Source: JBKHYG01 sp046565595
Lineage (GTDB): Bacteria > Actinomycetota > AC-67
Direction of reading: 5' to 3'
Length of the DNA stretch: 18,052 bases
NCBI GenBank assembly: GCA_046565595.1
Contig: JBKHYG010000037.1
Location: forward strand, 1 to 18,052
Numbering within the stretch: the stretch's first letter is position 1; every line of letters starts with the position of its first letter. Below are positions 6,965 to 15,361 of the stretch, in pieces. The position numbers were made by a program, and so were the translations under genes. The notes beneath the pieces were generated by a model. The model was not told the DNA's origin. It saw only the letters and a list, made by a program, of their open reading frames with translations, and searched no databases.

Positions 6965-9307
6965 ATGATGGAGATCTTCGCCGCCGAGGGCGGTTACCAG
7001 GTATTCGAACTCGGCTCCAAAGAGTGGTTCTGGATGGCGTTCTCGGGCGTGACAGCGCTGCTCGCGATCGCGGTCGGGTTCGGACTCTCGAAGAGCGTCA
7101 TGAGCGCCGACGAAGGAACGCCCAAGATGATCGAGATCGCCAAGGCGATCCAAGAGGGCGCGGCGGCCTACCTGAACCGCCAGTTCAAGACGATCCTCGT
7201 CATCCTGGTTCCACTCGCCGCGATCGTCTTCCTCACCTCGACCGCGGTCGTGAACCCCGAGAACCCCGAGCAAGGCCTGAGTTTCGTTCAGTCCGGGGTC
7301 GCCCGGACCCTGGCGTTCCTGGCGGGCTGTTTCATGTCCGGGCTCACCGGCTTCATCGGCATGACCCTCGCTACCCGAGGGAATGTCCGCACCGCGGCTG
7401 CCGCCAGAGGCGGCTCGATGCCTAACGCCTTGTCCGTCGCATTCCGAACCGGCGGCGTGGCCGGCATGTTCACCGTCGGTCTGGGTCTGCTGGGCGCGAC
7501 CGTGATCATCATGATCTTCCAGAACACCTCTTCGGCGATCCTGGTCGGCTTCGGTTTCGGCGGATCGCTGCTCGCACTGTTCCTCCGCGTCGGCGGTGGG
7601 ATCTTCACCAAGGCCGCTGATGTCGGCGCAGACCTCGTCGGCAAGGTCGAGGCGGGCATCCCTGAAGACGACCCCCGCAACCCCGCAACGATCGCGGACA
7701 ATGTCGGAGACAATGTGGGCGACTGCGCCGGCATGGCCTCGGACCTGTTCGAGTCCTACGAGGTGACCCTCGTCGCTGCGATGATCCTCGGCGTTCCAGC
7801 CTTCGGGTCGATCTTCGGCACCGACGATCCCAGACTGCTCGCCGCAGGCGCCATCTTCCCGCTGGCAGCTCGCGCCATCGGCGTTCTTGCTTCGATCGTC
7901 GGAGTGTTCGTGGTCAAGGCCAAGCCAGATGACAAGACGGCGATGGCTCCCATCAACAGAGGCTTCGCTACAGCCGGCATCCTGACGGTGCTCGGAACCC
8001 TTGCGCTGGTACTCGGTTACATCGGCAACCCCGATGGGACGCTCAGCAATGTGAGTTGGCGGATGTTCGGCGCGATCGTCGCCGGCCTGGTTCTCGCGCA
8101 GGTCGCCAGCCGCTTGACCGAGTACTTCACCTCTACCGAACATCAGCCTGTCCAAGAGATCGCCGAACAAGCCGCGGGCGGTGGGGCTGCAACCGCGACG
8201 CTGTCGGGAGTCTCGGTGGGTCTTGAATCAAGCGTCTACGCCATCCTCGCCATCTGCGGGGCGCTCGGCGTCGCGATCGGCCTGGGTGGCGGAGACATCC
8301 AGTTCTCCCTCTACCTGGTCGCGTTGACCGGCCTCGGCATGTTGGCCACGACCGGTGTCATCGTGTCCGAAGACACCTTCGGTCCTGTCGCTGACAACGC
8401 TGCAGGCATCGCCGAGATGTCGGGCGAGTTCAAGGGCGACCCAGAGAAGATCATGGTCTCGCTGGATGCCGTCGGTAACACCACCAAGGCGGTCACCAAA
8501 GGCTTCGCGATCGGTTCGGCCGTGATCGCTGCCGTCGCGCTGTTCGCTTCATTCATCGAGACGATCGGCGCCCAGTTCGGGCTGGAAGGCGCAGCGGTCT
8601 TCGAACAGATCCAGATCAATGTCGCCGAACCGAAGCAATTCATAGGTCTGCTGATCGGCGGCTCAGTCGCGTTCCTGTTCAGCGCTCTTGCCATCCAGGC
8701 CGTCGGACGCACCGCCGGTGTGGTCGTCGACGAGGTCCGCCGCCAGTTCGCCGATGGCAAGATCATGAGCGGCGAGAAGCGGCCCGATTATGCGCCTGTC
8801 ATCGACATCTGCACCGCGGCGTCGCTACGCGAGCTCGCCACCCCGGCGCTGCTGGCCACGCTGACACCGGTGATCGTTGGTTTCGGCATCAACGCGTTCG
8901 CGCTCGGGGCATTCCTGGCGGCGGTCATCTTGACCGGACAGCTGATGGCGAACTTCCTCTCCAACTCCGGTGGAGCATGGGACAACGCCAAGAAGTACAT
9001 CGAGGATGGCAATCATGGCGGCAAGGGATCCGAAGCACACAAGGCTGCGGTGATCTGCGACACGATCGGTGACCCCTTCAAGGACACCGCGGGTCCCGCA
9101 CTGAACCCGTTGATCAAGGTCATGAACCTGGTCTCGCTGCTGATCCTGCCGGCGGTCATCAACTTCCAGGACAACGATGCCGGGCGCTACGCGATCGCCG
9201 GTGTCGCGACCCTGGTTCTTGCTGGAGCGATCGCATTCAGCAAGCGCAAGGCTCCGGCCCTCGGTTCGTCGTCAAGCGCTAGCGACCACACAACGGCAGG
9301 GGTCTAG
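6965..9307 (+). CDS. hppA: K+-independent proton-translocating membrane pyrophosphatase
   Basis: This 780-residue polytopic protein couples hydrolysis of pyrophosphate to proton export across the cytoplasmic membrane. The pyrophosphate-binding segments are clear: DVGADLVGKVE (219-229), DDPRNPATIADNVGDNVGD (235-253), GGAWDNAKKY (669-678) and CDTIGDPFKDTAGPALNPL (698-716). The potassium determinant reads GNTTKAVTKG with Lys508 and Thr511, as in the K+-independent subfamily; K+-dependent enzymes have Ala and Gly at these positions. Length and about 15-16 hydrophobic segments match the family. The start is ATG 6965 (or the adjacent ATG 6968), with GGGAGG 12 bases upstream, a rather long gap. A perfect hairpin lies in the leader. 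The last 20 residues form a Ser-rich hydrophilic tail. All five Asn-Val pairs use AAT for Asn, unlike the other Asn codons. Confidence 0.97.
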   Translation: MMEIFAAEGGYQVFELGSKEWFWMAFSGVTALLAIAVGFGLSKSVMSADEGTPKMIEIAKAIQEGAAAYLNRQFKTILVILVPLAAIVFLTSTAVVNPENPEQGLSFVQSGVARTLAFLAGCFMSGLTGFIGMTLATRGNVRTAAAARGGSMPNALSVAFRTGGVAGMFTVGLGLLGATVIIMIFQNTSSAILVGFGFGGSLLALFLRVGGGIFTKAADVGADLVGKVEAGIPEDDPRNPATIADNVGDNVGDCAGMASDLFESYEVTLVAAMILGVPAFGSIFGTDDPRLLAAGAIFPLAARAIGVLASIVGVFVVKAKPDDKTAMAPINRGFATAGILTVLGTLALVLGYIGNPDGTLSNVSWRMFGAIVAGLVLAQVASRLTEYFTSTEHQPVQEIAEQAAGGGAATATLSGVSVGLESSVYAILAICGALGVAIGLGGGDIQFSLYLVALTGLGMLATTGVIVSEDTFGPVADNAAGIAEMSGEFKGDPEKIMVSLDAVGNTTKAVTKGFAIGSAVIAAVALFASFIETIGAQFGLEGAAVFEQIQINVAEPKQFIGLLIGGSVAFLFSALAIQAVGRTAGVVVDEVRRQFADGKIMSGEKRPDYAPVIDICTAASLRELATPALLATLTPVIVGFGINAFALGAFLAAVILTGQLMANFLSNSGGAWDNAKKYIEDGNHGGKGSEAHKAAVICDTIGDPFKDTAGPALNPLIKVMNLVSLLILPAVINFQDNDAGRYAIAGVATLVLAGAIAFSKRKAPALGSSSSASDHTTAGV

Positions 9308-9421
9308 CTGCCGCTGGTCCAGTATGCCTGGATCAGGCCGGTCAACTAGGTCGAACTCGGGCGATGCATCCCCACTTGTGATCATCAGTCCTATGGGTGG
9401 TCGCGACGATGCCATCGGTGG

Positions 9422-11596
9422 ATGCGAATGCGCGACGAGAACCCTGGACCGCAGACCCCGCAGGACCCGACGATATCCGTCGGGGTAGGCGACGAACGCG
9501 ACCGGCTGCTTGCACAGATCCAGGTCATCGCGCACCTGGGCGCTTGGTCATGGGGAGCTTCCAGCGGCGATGTGATAGCCACCAACGAGGTCTTCGCTCT
9601 CTACGGGCTAGAGGTCAGCGACCGGACGACCCTGGCCGCTGTGATCGGACAGGTCGATGACGAAGACCGCGCTCGTGTCGAGGAGGAATTGCGTGCGGCC
9701 TTCGGGTCAGCAACGGCGTTCTCGATAGAGCATCGGGTCAGCATCGACGCCCAGACCAGGTGGCTCCGGATGCGCGGCCGTCCCGATCGTTCCGAAGATG
9801 GCTCGGTCCGCCGGATGTACGGAACGGTCCAAGACATCACGGCCGAACGCGAAGTGCTGATGCGCCTAGAGGCCGACGAGAGGCGGTTCCGGACGCTGAT
9901 CGAAGCGGCACCAGACGCGATCATCTCGTTCCGCGGTGACGGCGGAGTGACCTACGCCAACCAACGCGCAGCCGACATGTTCGGCTATCCGCTCGAGGCC
10001 CTCCTCGATCTGAGGATCGCCGACCTGATCCCTGCGGAGACATCGCCCGAGGGTGAGGTCTACGGCGAGAACCTGCTGAGGGCGATGGACGGACACGCGA
10101 CCGGTGTCGGACTCGATCTCGAGGGTCTGCGAAGCGACGGATCGCGCTTCCCGCTCGATATCAGCCTTTCCCCCATCCGGTCCAAGGAAGGGTTGCAGGT
10201 GTTGTCCTTCGTCAGGGATATGACCGAGCAGCGCGCACACGCTGAGGCGGTGATGCGACGCAGGCAGGCATTGGAGATCAACGATCGTGTGGTCCAAGGG
10301 CTCGCTGCTGCACTTCATTCGCTCGAGGTTCATGACATGCAGTTGGCGCGCTCGGCTCTCCGTGCCACGATCGAGAGCGCGCGCGCGATGATGGGCAGTC
10401 TGACGATGGAAGATGCTGAGCCGATCCAACCGGGCGATCTCATCCGCTCTTCACCTGAGGACCAACACGCTCAGGTGACCAGAGCATCCGAGGACGAGCC
10501 GCTGAGCACCGGCGACATCCGCGTCGTGGTCGCCGACGACACCCCAGCCATCCGCAGGATGCTGCAGGTCCTCCTGGACGAGACCGGCGGGATGCGGATC
10601 GTCGGAGAGGCCAGTAACGGAACCGAAGCGCTGCGGGCCGTGCAGGATCTGGCTCCGGATCTGCTCTTGCTGGATCTCGCGATGCCTGAGATGGATGGCC
10701 TGCAGGTCTTGAGGCTGGTCCGCTCAGAGCATCCGGACACCAGCGTGGTGATCGTGAGCGGATACGCCAAGGAGCATCTGCTGGATGTGACCAAGGGCCT
10801 CGGCGCAGATGCCTATATCGAGAAGGGCGCACCCACTCCAACGGTCATCGCGACGCTTCGCTCGATCAGGGACGAGATGAACGAGCGTCGAGGGATCACC
10901 CGGACTCCCGCGGCGGCATCTGCCGAGGCGTACCAACTGTACCTGCACGAACTCCGGATGCCCCTGGAAGCGGCCGCTAGCGCGGCGAACACGCTGACCT
11001 CGCGCACGAGCCGACTCGAGCCCGAGTTGCGGGTCGAGATGCTAGAGGGCCTAGCCAGGAACATCCGGGACGCAGAACAGGTCCTGCAGCTGATGTCAGA
11101 CGCGACCAGGATCGAGGACCGCAGCCTGCGTGTTCAGCGACGCGCGGTCGATCTGGACGCGATGTTGCGAAGCATGGTCGAGGAGCACGGCGATCCCTTC
11201 AGGGGACACCCGATGCTGCTGGTATCCGCAGGCAGCATCATCGGCTGGGTCGACGAGGAGCGGATCCGAGATGTGATCCTGCGGTTACTGACCAACGCAG
11301 CCGGATCCGCGCCCGAGGGAACCACCATCACCTTGATGCTCTCACGCGAGGACGACGCAGCCGTGGTGCGCGTCATAGACGAAGGCCCGGGGATCCCGAG
11401 CCACTTCAGGCCGCGGCTCTTTGGACGCTTCCAGAGGCTTGACCCAAGCAAGCCCGGGGTCGGCCTTGGGCTACATGTCGCCCGGGCTGTCGCGAGGGCG
11501 CATGATGGCGACCTCGAACTCGAGGACGGGCGGGCGGAGAACTGCGTCTTCAGACTGACGCTCCCGATGGTCGCCACCTCCCCGCCCGAGGACTGA
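9422..11596 (+). CDS. Hybrid sensor kinase: PAS-PAS-receiver-HisKA-HATPase
   Basis: This 724-residue cytoplasmic signalling protein has no membrane span. Domains in order: PAS at about 30-145; PAS at about 155-270 (FRTLIEAAPDAIISF and GYPLEALL); a helical segment about 278-325 containing EINDRVVQGLAAALHSLE; a receiver domain 365-485 with Asp372/Asp373, phosphoacceptor Asp418 (LLLLDLAMPEMDG), Ser446 and Lys468; a HisKA-like dimerisation domain with LYLHELRMPLEA, phospho-acceptor His509; and an ATPase domain with Asn625, DEGPGIP (653-659) and GVGLGLHVAR (679-688). The receiver lies before the kinase core rather than after it. Start ATG 9422 or 9428; a weak GGTGG lies at 9417-9421. It follows hppA by 114 bp and precedes the guanidino hydrolase by 42 bp, so it is probably co-transcribed with the latter. 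The signal sensed is unknown. Confidence 0.88.
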   Translation: MRMRDENPGPQTPQDPTISVGVGDERDRLLAQIQVIAHLGAWSWGASSGDVIATNEVFALYGLEVSDRTTLAAVIGQVDDEDRARVEEELRAAFGSATAFSIEHRVSIDAQTRWLRMRGRPDRSEDGSVRRMYGTVQDITAEREVLMRLEADERRFRTLIEAAPDAIISFRGDGGVTYANQRAADMFGYPLEALLDLRIADLIPAETSPEGEVYGENLLRAMDGHATGVGLDLEGLRSDGSRFPLDISLSPIRSKEGLQVLSFVRDMTEQRAHAEAVMRRRQALEINDRVVQGLAAALHSLEVHDMQLARSALRATIESARAMMGSLTMEDAEPIQPGDLIRSSPEDQHAQVTRASEDEPLSTGDIRVVVADDTPAIRRMLQVLLDETGGMRIVGEASNGTEALRAVQDLAPDLLLLDLAMPEMDGLQVLRLVRSEHPDTSVVIVSGYAKEHLLDVTKGLGADAYIEKGAPTPTVIATLRSIRDEMNERRGITRTPAAASAEAYQLYLHELRMPLEAAASAANTLTSRTSRLEPELRVEMLEGLARNIRDAEQVLQLMSDATRIEDRSLRVQRRAVDLDAMLRSMVEEHGDPFRGHPMLLVSAGSIIGWVDEERIRDVILRLLTNAAGSAPEGTTITLMLSREDDAAVVRVIDEGPGIPSHFRPRLFGRFQRLDPSKPGVGLGLHVARAVARAHDGDLELEDGRAENCVFRLTLPMVATSPPED

Positions 11597-11638
11597 CCCG
11601 CGCTACGGTTCCGTCTGGCCAGATCCGACAGGAGCCAG

Positions 11639-12745
11639 ATGGGACACGCATTCATCGAACTCGAAGGGCATATCTTCGATTCGCATCTGTTCGAGAAGAC
11701 GCTTCAGATCATCCGGACCCACGGCGCGGAGTATCGGGTGCTAGAGGTCCGCTCGGGTCGCGCTCCCGAAGACACCAGCCTCGCTCGGATCGAGGTAGCC
11801 GCGCCCGACCTGGATGCCCTGGAGGAGACGCTCGATGCGCTTCGCCCTCATGGGATACGACTGATGGATCCCGCCGAACTGCACCCCGAGCTACGGGACG
11901 CTTCAGCCCCGACCGGGGAGCCCGAACCGCTGTCGTGGGGTCGAAGGTTCCTGATGTGTCCGCCAGAGTTCTTCGGGGTCACCTACGAGATCAACCCTTG
12001 GATGCACAAGGAGATCGTCGTGGATAGAGGGCTGGCGCGAGAGCAATGGGAGAGCCTGCGGTCCGCTGTGACCGACGCGGGCGCGACGGTCGAGATACTG
12101 GATCCGGTCGATGGTCTCCCAGATCTGGTCTTCACCGCGAATGCGGGGCTGATCGACGGCCGCAACTTCATACCCGCCTCGTTCCGGCATCCGCAGAGAC
12201 AACGAGAGACGCCTCACGCAACGGCATGGTTCCGCAGGCAGGGCTATAACATCGTGCCTCTGCCGAGCGGCTTGGTACATGAGGGCGCAGGCGACGCGCT
12301 GCCGTTCGGAGATGTGTTGATCAGCGGCTATCGGATGCGTTCAGACGCGCCGAGTCACGCAGCCGTAGCAAGGATCGCAAGGGCACAGGTTCGAGCGGTC
12401 GAACTCGTGGACCCGCGCCTGTATCACCTGGATCTGGTGTTCTGTCCCCTGGACTCGCGGCATGCCATAGTGGCGCCGCTCGGCCTCGACGAGCACGGCC
12501 TGCGCGTCATGAAGGACCTGGTACCCGAGCCGATCATGCTGACCGACGAGGAAGCGCTGACCTTCTGCGCGAACTCGGTCGTGATCGATCGGACGATCAT
12601 CATGCCCTCCTGCTCGGATCGGCTACGCCGGGCCATCGAGGCGGCTGGCTTGACGATAGTGGTCGTAGAGGTCAGCGAGTTCCTGAAGGCAGGCGGAGCC
12701 TGCCGTTGCCTCACCCTGGCGTTGGACGCCACGATCGGCCGCTGA
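11639..12745 (+). CDS. Guanidino-hydrolase (DDAH/ArgZ-type) with N-terminal LOR/SDH domain
   Basis: This 368-residue two-domain enzyme starts with residues 4-75, which match the LOR/SDH bifunctional conserved region (FIELEGHIFDS at 5-15, then YRVLEVRSGRAPEDTSLARIEV), a domain known from plant LKR/SDH and from the cyanobacterial arginine enzyme ArgZ/AgrE. Residues 100-365 are an amidinohydrolase: RFLMCPPEFFGVTYEINPWM, DLVFTANAGLI (162-172), EGAGDAL (215-221), YHLDLVFCPL with His263, and GGACRCLTL with Cys357 as the likely catalytic thiol. It probably hydrolyses arginine or a methylarginine, releasing ornithine or citrulline with ammonia or an amine. The start ATG 11639 has AGGAG 4 bases upstream. 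It lies between two sensor kinases. The AgrE-type C-terminal ornithine-cyclodeaminase-like region is missing. The exact reaction is uncertain. Confidence 0.85.
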   Translation: MGHAFIELEGHIFDSHLFEKTLQIIRTHGAEYRVLEVRSGRAPEDTSLARIEVAAPDLDALEETLDALRPHGIRLMDPAELHPELRDASAPTGEPEPLSWGRRFLMCPPEFFGVTYEINPWMHKEIVVDRGLAREQWESLRSAVTDAGATVEILDPVDGLPDLVFTANAGLIDGRNFIPASFRHPQRQRETPHATAWFRRQGYNIVPLPSGLVHEGAGDALPFGDVLISGYRMRSDAPSHAAVARIARAQVRAVELVDPRLYHLDLVFCPLDSRHAIVAPLGLDEHGLRVMKDLVPEPIMLTDEEALTFCANSVVIDRTIIMPSCSDRLRRAIEAAGLTIVVVEVSEFLKAGGACRCLTLALDATIGR

Positions 12746-12774
12746 ACCAGACCGAACCCCCTGGTCATGGGCTC

Positions 12775-12786
12775 GGAACATGTTCC
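12775..12786. promoter_or_regulatory. 12-bp perfect palindrome upstream of sensor kinase
   Basis: GGAACATGTTCC lies in the 63-bp gap between the guanidino hydrolase and the second sensor kinase, 22 bases before the kinase start. It resembles a dimeric regulator site. The LexA box of Gram-positive bacteria needs four bases between GAAC and GTTC; here there are only two, so it is not an SOS box. No regulator is assigned. Confidence 0.4.
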
Positions 12787-12808
12787 AACATATCCGTTCA
12801 AGGACTGA

Positions 12809-14776
12809 ATGTGCGCCCGAGAGATGCCGATAACTACCGCACGGATGCGACCATTCCATGTGTTAGCGGGACGCCAGATCGGCGCCGTCGCCCTTGTGAC
12901 CCTCGGGGTATCGGTGCTGACCGGTTGGGTCTTGGACATCCCCCACCTCAAGAGCGTCAACACCAGCTGGGCATCCATGAAGCCGAACACGGCCGTGTGC
13001 TTCATCCTGTTGGGCTCTGCGTTGGCGGTTTCGAAGGAGAGGACCAGGCAGATCCTCGGTGCGACCGTCGTCGTGATCGCTTCGGTGACACTGCTGCAGT
13101 ACCTGTTCGAAGTGAACCTGGGGATAGATGATCCCTTCGGACTCGTAGATGGCGGTACCACGGAGTTCGCCGCGCGCATGGCCCCCAACGCAGCGATCGC
13201 CTTCGGTGCTCTAGGCATCGCAGCGGCTTGGCCGTCTAGCTCGCGGCTGAAGCACGCCGCGCAAGGGTCATCGGCTTCCCTGGCGGTCGCCCTGTCGTTG
13301 GTGCCTCTTATCGGTTACCTGACGGGAGACATCTCGGCGACCGGTTGGGGCTCTTTGACGAAGATGGCGGTCCACACCGCGATGGGATTGGCTCTGGCAT
13401 CTGGGACCTTTGCGCTTCAAGCCTGGTCTCGCACGGCGACCAAGGGCAGGACCATCGGACTGCTTCAACTGCCCTTGGTCACGGGTGTCTTCCTGATATT
13501 CGTCACGGTGTGGTTCGCGTCGGTCGCGGGGACCCCTGCCGAAGATTCGAACACCGGGAGTGGCGTCGTGCTCCTATTGGCCTCGGCGACGGCTGTCGCG
13601 ATCTCGACGGCGGTCGTGCACGCGCGCGCAGCAAACATAACGCGACTGGATGTCGAAGCGATCCGCAACGCGCTGCAGCATTCCTTGGACGGCGTCGTGC
13701 ACCTGGATGGCCGCGGCACGATCGTGTGGGCAGATCCAGCCTTCTGGAGTTATTTCTCCGCTGGCGGCGAGGATCGACTGGAGCGACATTGGACCGAGGT
13801 GATCCCTGACGATCAGCGTCCTCCTATCTCGGACGCCGTAGCCCTCGCCCCTCGCCAAGGGCGAGCCGAGGTCACCGTCGACCTTGGCTTCCCCGGAGCG
13901 CGCACCGTGCGGATCGTGATCGTCGTTCACCCGCTCGGGGCGGATCAAGGGCAATATTGGGCGTTCCAGGATGTGACCGAACAGCACAAGGCCGCCAGGG
14001 AACTCGCCCGGTCGAACGAGGAGTTGGGCCGTTTCGCTTCCGTGGTGTCCCACGACCTGAAGGAACCGCTCCGTATGGTCTCTGGCTACATCCAGCTGCT
14101 CGCGAGCAGGTACTCCGGAGAGCTGGACGAGACCGCCGACGAGTTCATCGCCTATACCGTCGAGGGTACTCAGCGGATGCACCGCCTGATCGAGGATCTC
14201 CTCGCGTATGCGCGCGCGGGCACCGGAGCCGCCAAGACCGAAGAGGTCCAACTATCACGGATCGTGGAAGAAGCGATCGACGCCCTGAAGCCGTCGCTGG
14301 ATGACAGTGGCGCCGAGGTTCATGTCGACGCTCTGCCCACGCTCGAGGTTCGGTCGGCGATGTTGCGTCAGGTGTTCACCAACCTGCTGACTAACGCGAT
14401 CAAATACGCAGGAACTCGGCCTCCCAGGATCCAGATCTCGTCACGGCGCGATGCGGATCGCTGGATCATCGCGGTTCGCGATCATGGCATCGGGATCCCT
14501 GAACATCAGAGGGAACGCATCTTCGAGCCGTTCGAGCGTCTCCACCGTCGAGACCAGATCGAAGGCACCGGAGTCGGTCTCGCGATCTGTGCTCGTGTAG
14601 TCGAACAACACGGCGGCAAGATCTGGGTTCAGCCTCCCCGGGAAGGCTCAGGCTCGGTCTTCGTGATGAGCCTGCCCGATACCAGCAACCGACCGACCGA
14701 AGTACCGGCTGTCTCCACCGATGTCGGAGCCTTCAGTCGGCAAGCTCAAGGGGCGGCTTCCGCCAGATGGTCGTAG
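12809..14776 (+). CDS. Membrane sensor histidine kinase (multi-span, PAS, HisKA, HATPase)
   Basis: This 655-residue kinase has an N-terminal membrane region of about seven or eight hydrophobic segments between residues 20 and 275 (examples: 24-42, 62-75, 82-100, 126-141, 157-172, 187-205, 220-240, 252-271), belonging to no sensor family I can name. A PAS-like domain follows at about 280-390 (LQHSLDGVVHLDGRGTIVWAD). The kinase core has the H-box SHDLKEPLRMVSGY (His415), typical of the phytochrome-related HisKA group. The ATPase domain has Asn525/Asn529 (FTNLLTNAIKYA), DHGIGIP (558-564) and GTGVGLAI (586-593). The start ATG 12809 has AGGA 4 bases upstream. No cognate response regulator is adjacent. 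Its last 44 bp overlap the convergent methyltransferase. The tail after residue 624 is low-complexity. Confidence 0.9.
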   Translation: MCAREMPITTARMRPFHVLAGRQIGAVALVTLGVSVLTGWVLDIPHLKSVNTSWASMKPNTAVCFILLGSALAVSKERTRQILGATVVVIASVTLLQYLFEVNLGIDDPFGLVDGGTTEFAARMAPNAAIAFGALGIAAAWPSSSRLKHAAQGSSASLAVALSLVPLIGYLTGDISATGWGSLTKMAVHTAMGLALASGTFALQAWSRTATKGRTIGLLQLPLVTGVFLIFVTVWFASVAGTPAEDSNTGSGVVLLLASATAVAISTAVVHARAANITRLDVEAIRNALQHSLDGVVHLDGRGTIVWADPAFWSYFSAGGEDRLERHWTEVIPDDQRPPISDAVALAPRQGRAEVTVDLGFPGARTVRIVIVVHPLGADQGQYWAFQDVTEQHKAARELARSNEELGRFASVVSHDLKEPLRMVSGYIQLLASRYSGELDETADEFIAYTVEGTQRMHRLIEDLLAYARAGTGAAKTEEVQLSRIVEEAIDALKPSLDDSGAEVHVDALPTLEVRSAMLRQVFTNLLTNAIKYAGTRPPRIQISSRRDADRWIIAVRDHGIGIPEHQRERIFEPFERLHRRDQIEGTGVGLAICARVVEQHGGKIWVQPPREGSGSVFVMSLPDTSNRPTEVPAVSTDVGAFSRQAQGAASARWS

Positions 14777-15350
14777 ACCAGACGCCAGGACCGGTTCCGT
14801 GGACCAACTCCCATTCGCTGGGGATCTTCCACGCTTCCACCGACCCGATGTGCAGTGTGTCGTCGATCAGTAGCAGGCCTCCAGGAGCGATCTTCGGGAG
14901 AGCGCGCCAGGCGCACGGCATACGGCACGCGCCGTCCACGATGACCAGGTCCAGACTCTCATCTGGTTGTTGGTCAGCCGCGGTCGTGTAAGGGTTCGGT
15001 TCCCAGAAGGCATCTCCGAACGCCGCCTCATCGGTCGGAAGTTCTGCTAGACGCAACTCGACATTGTCGGCACCGGCTTCGGCAAGCATCCCTTCAACCT
15101 TGCGGAACCAGTCAGGGATGTGTTCGATGCTGGTCAAAGACCCGACCCGCTCTGACAACCATAGGGTGCTACGGCCGCTCCCCCACTCGAAGACCCGCGC
15201 GTCCCGATCCAGTTCCGAATCGAGGAACCGGATAGCGCTCGGAGCCCACCACGGGTGGTTCGGGTGTCTCAGTTCATAGGCCCAAGCTCTGATGCTGTGA
15301 GCCAGCAACCTGGGACTGGAGAGGATCCTCTTCAGATCGCGACCGCGCAT
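14733..15350 (-). CDS. Class I SAM-dependent methyltransferase (small, hypothetical)
   Basis: This 205-residue Rossmann-fold methyltransferase has motif I VFEWGSGRST (53-62), the following acidic position in SIEH (74-77), the strand SLDLVIVDG (132-140), and GGLLLIDDT (157-165). The N-terminal NHPWWAPSAIRFLDSEL segment resembles that of uncharacterised FkbM/Methyltransf_24-like proteins. The substrate is unknown. I chose ATG 15350 because it follows the stop of the DUF6941-type gene by 11 bases; longer readings of the frame run antisense-like through that gene and make no sense. It forms an operon with the DUF6941-type gene. Its end overlaps the second sensor kinase by 44 bp on the opposite strand. 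Confidence 0.82.
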   Translation of the reverse strand: MRGRDLKRILSSPRLLAHSIRAWAYELRHPNHPWWAPSAIRFLDSELDRDARVFEWGSGRSTLWLSERVGSLTSIEHIPDWFRKVEGMLAEAGADNVELRLAELPTDEAAFGDAFWEPNPYTTAADQQPDESLDLVIVDGACRMPCAWRALPKIAPGGLLLIDDTLHIGSVEAWKIPSEWELVHGTGPGVWSTTIWRKPPLELAD

Positions 15351-15361
15351 CGAGGGCGAGT

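Noticed and set aside
6734..8170. 478-codon minus-strand open frame across hppA
   Set aside because: It is antisense to the unmistakable pyrophosphatase, and its product is Asp/Glu/His/Arg-rich, as expected from reading a G+C-rich gene backwards.
9294..9313. CGGCAG/CTGCCG inverted repeat at the hppA stop
   Set aside because: Six-bp arms, an 8-base loop spanning the stop codon and no T-run; too weak to call a terminator.
12746..12765. ACCAG/CTGGT hairpin after the guanidino hydrolase
   Set aside because: Only 5 bp with a 10-base loop; expected by chance.
12775..12786. LexA (SOS) box reading of GGAACATGTTCC
   Set aside because: The known Gram-positive box has four bases between GAAC and GTTC; here there are two.
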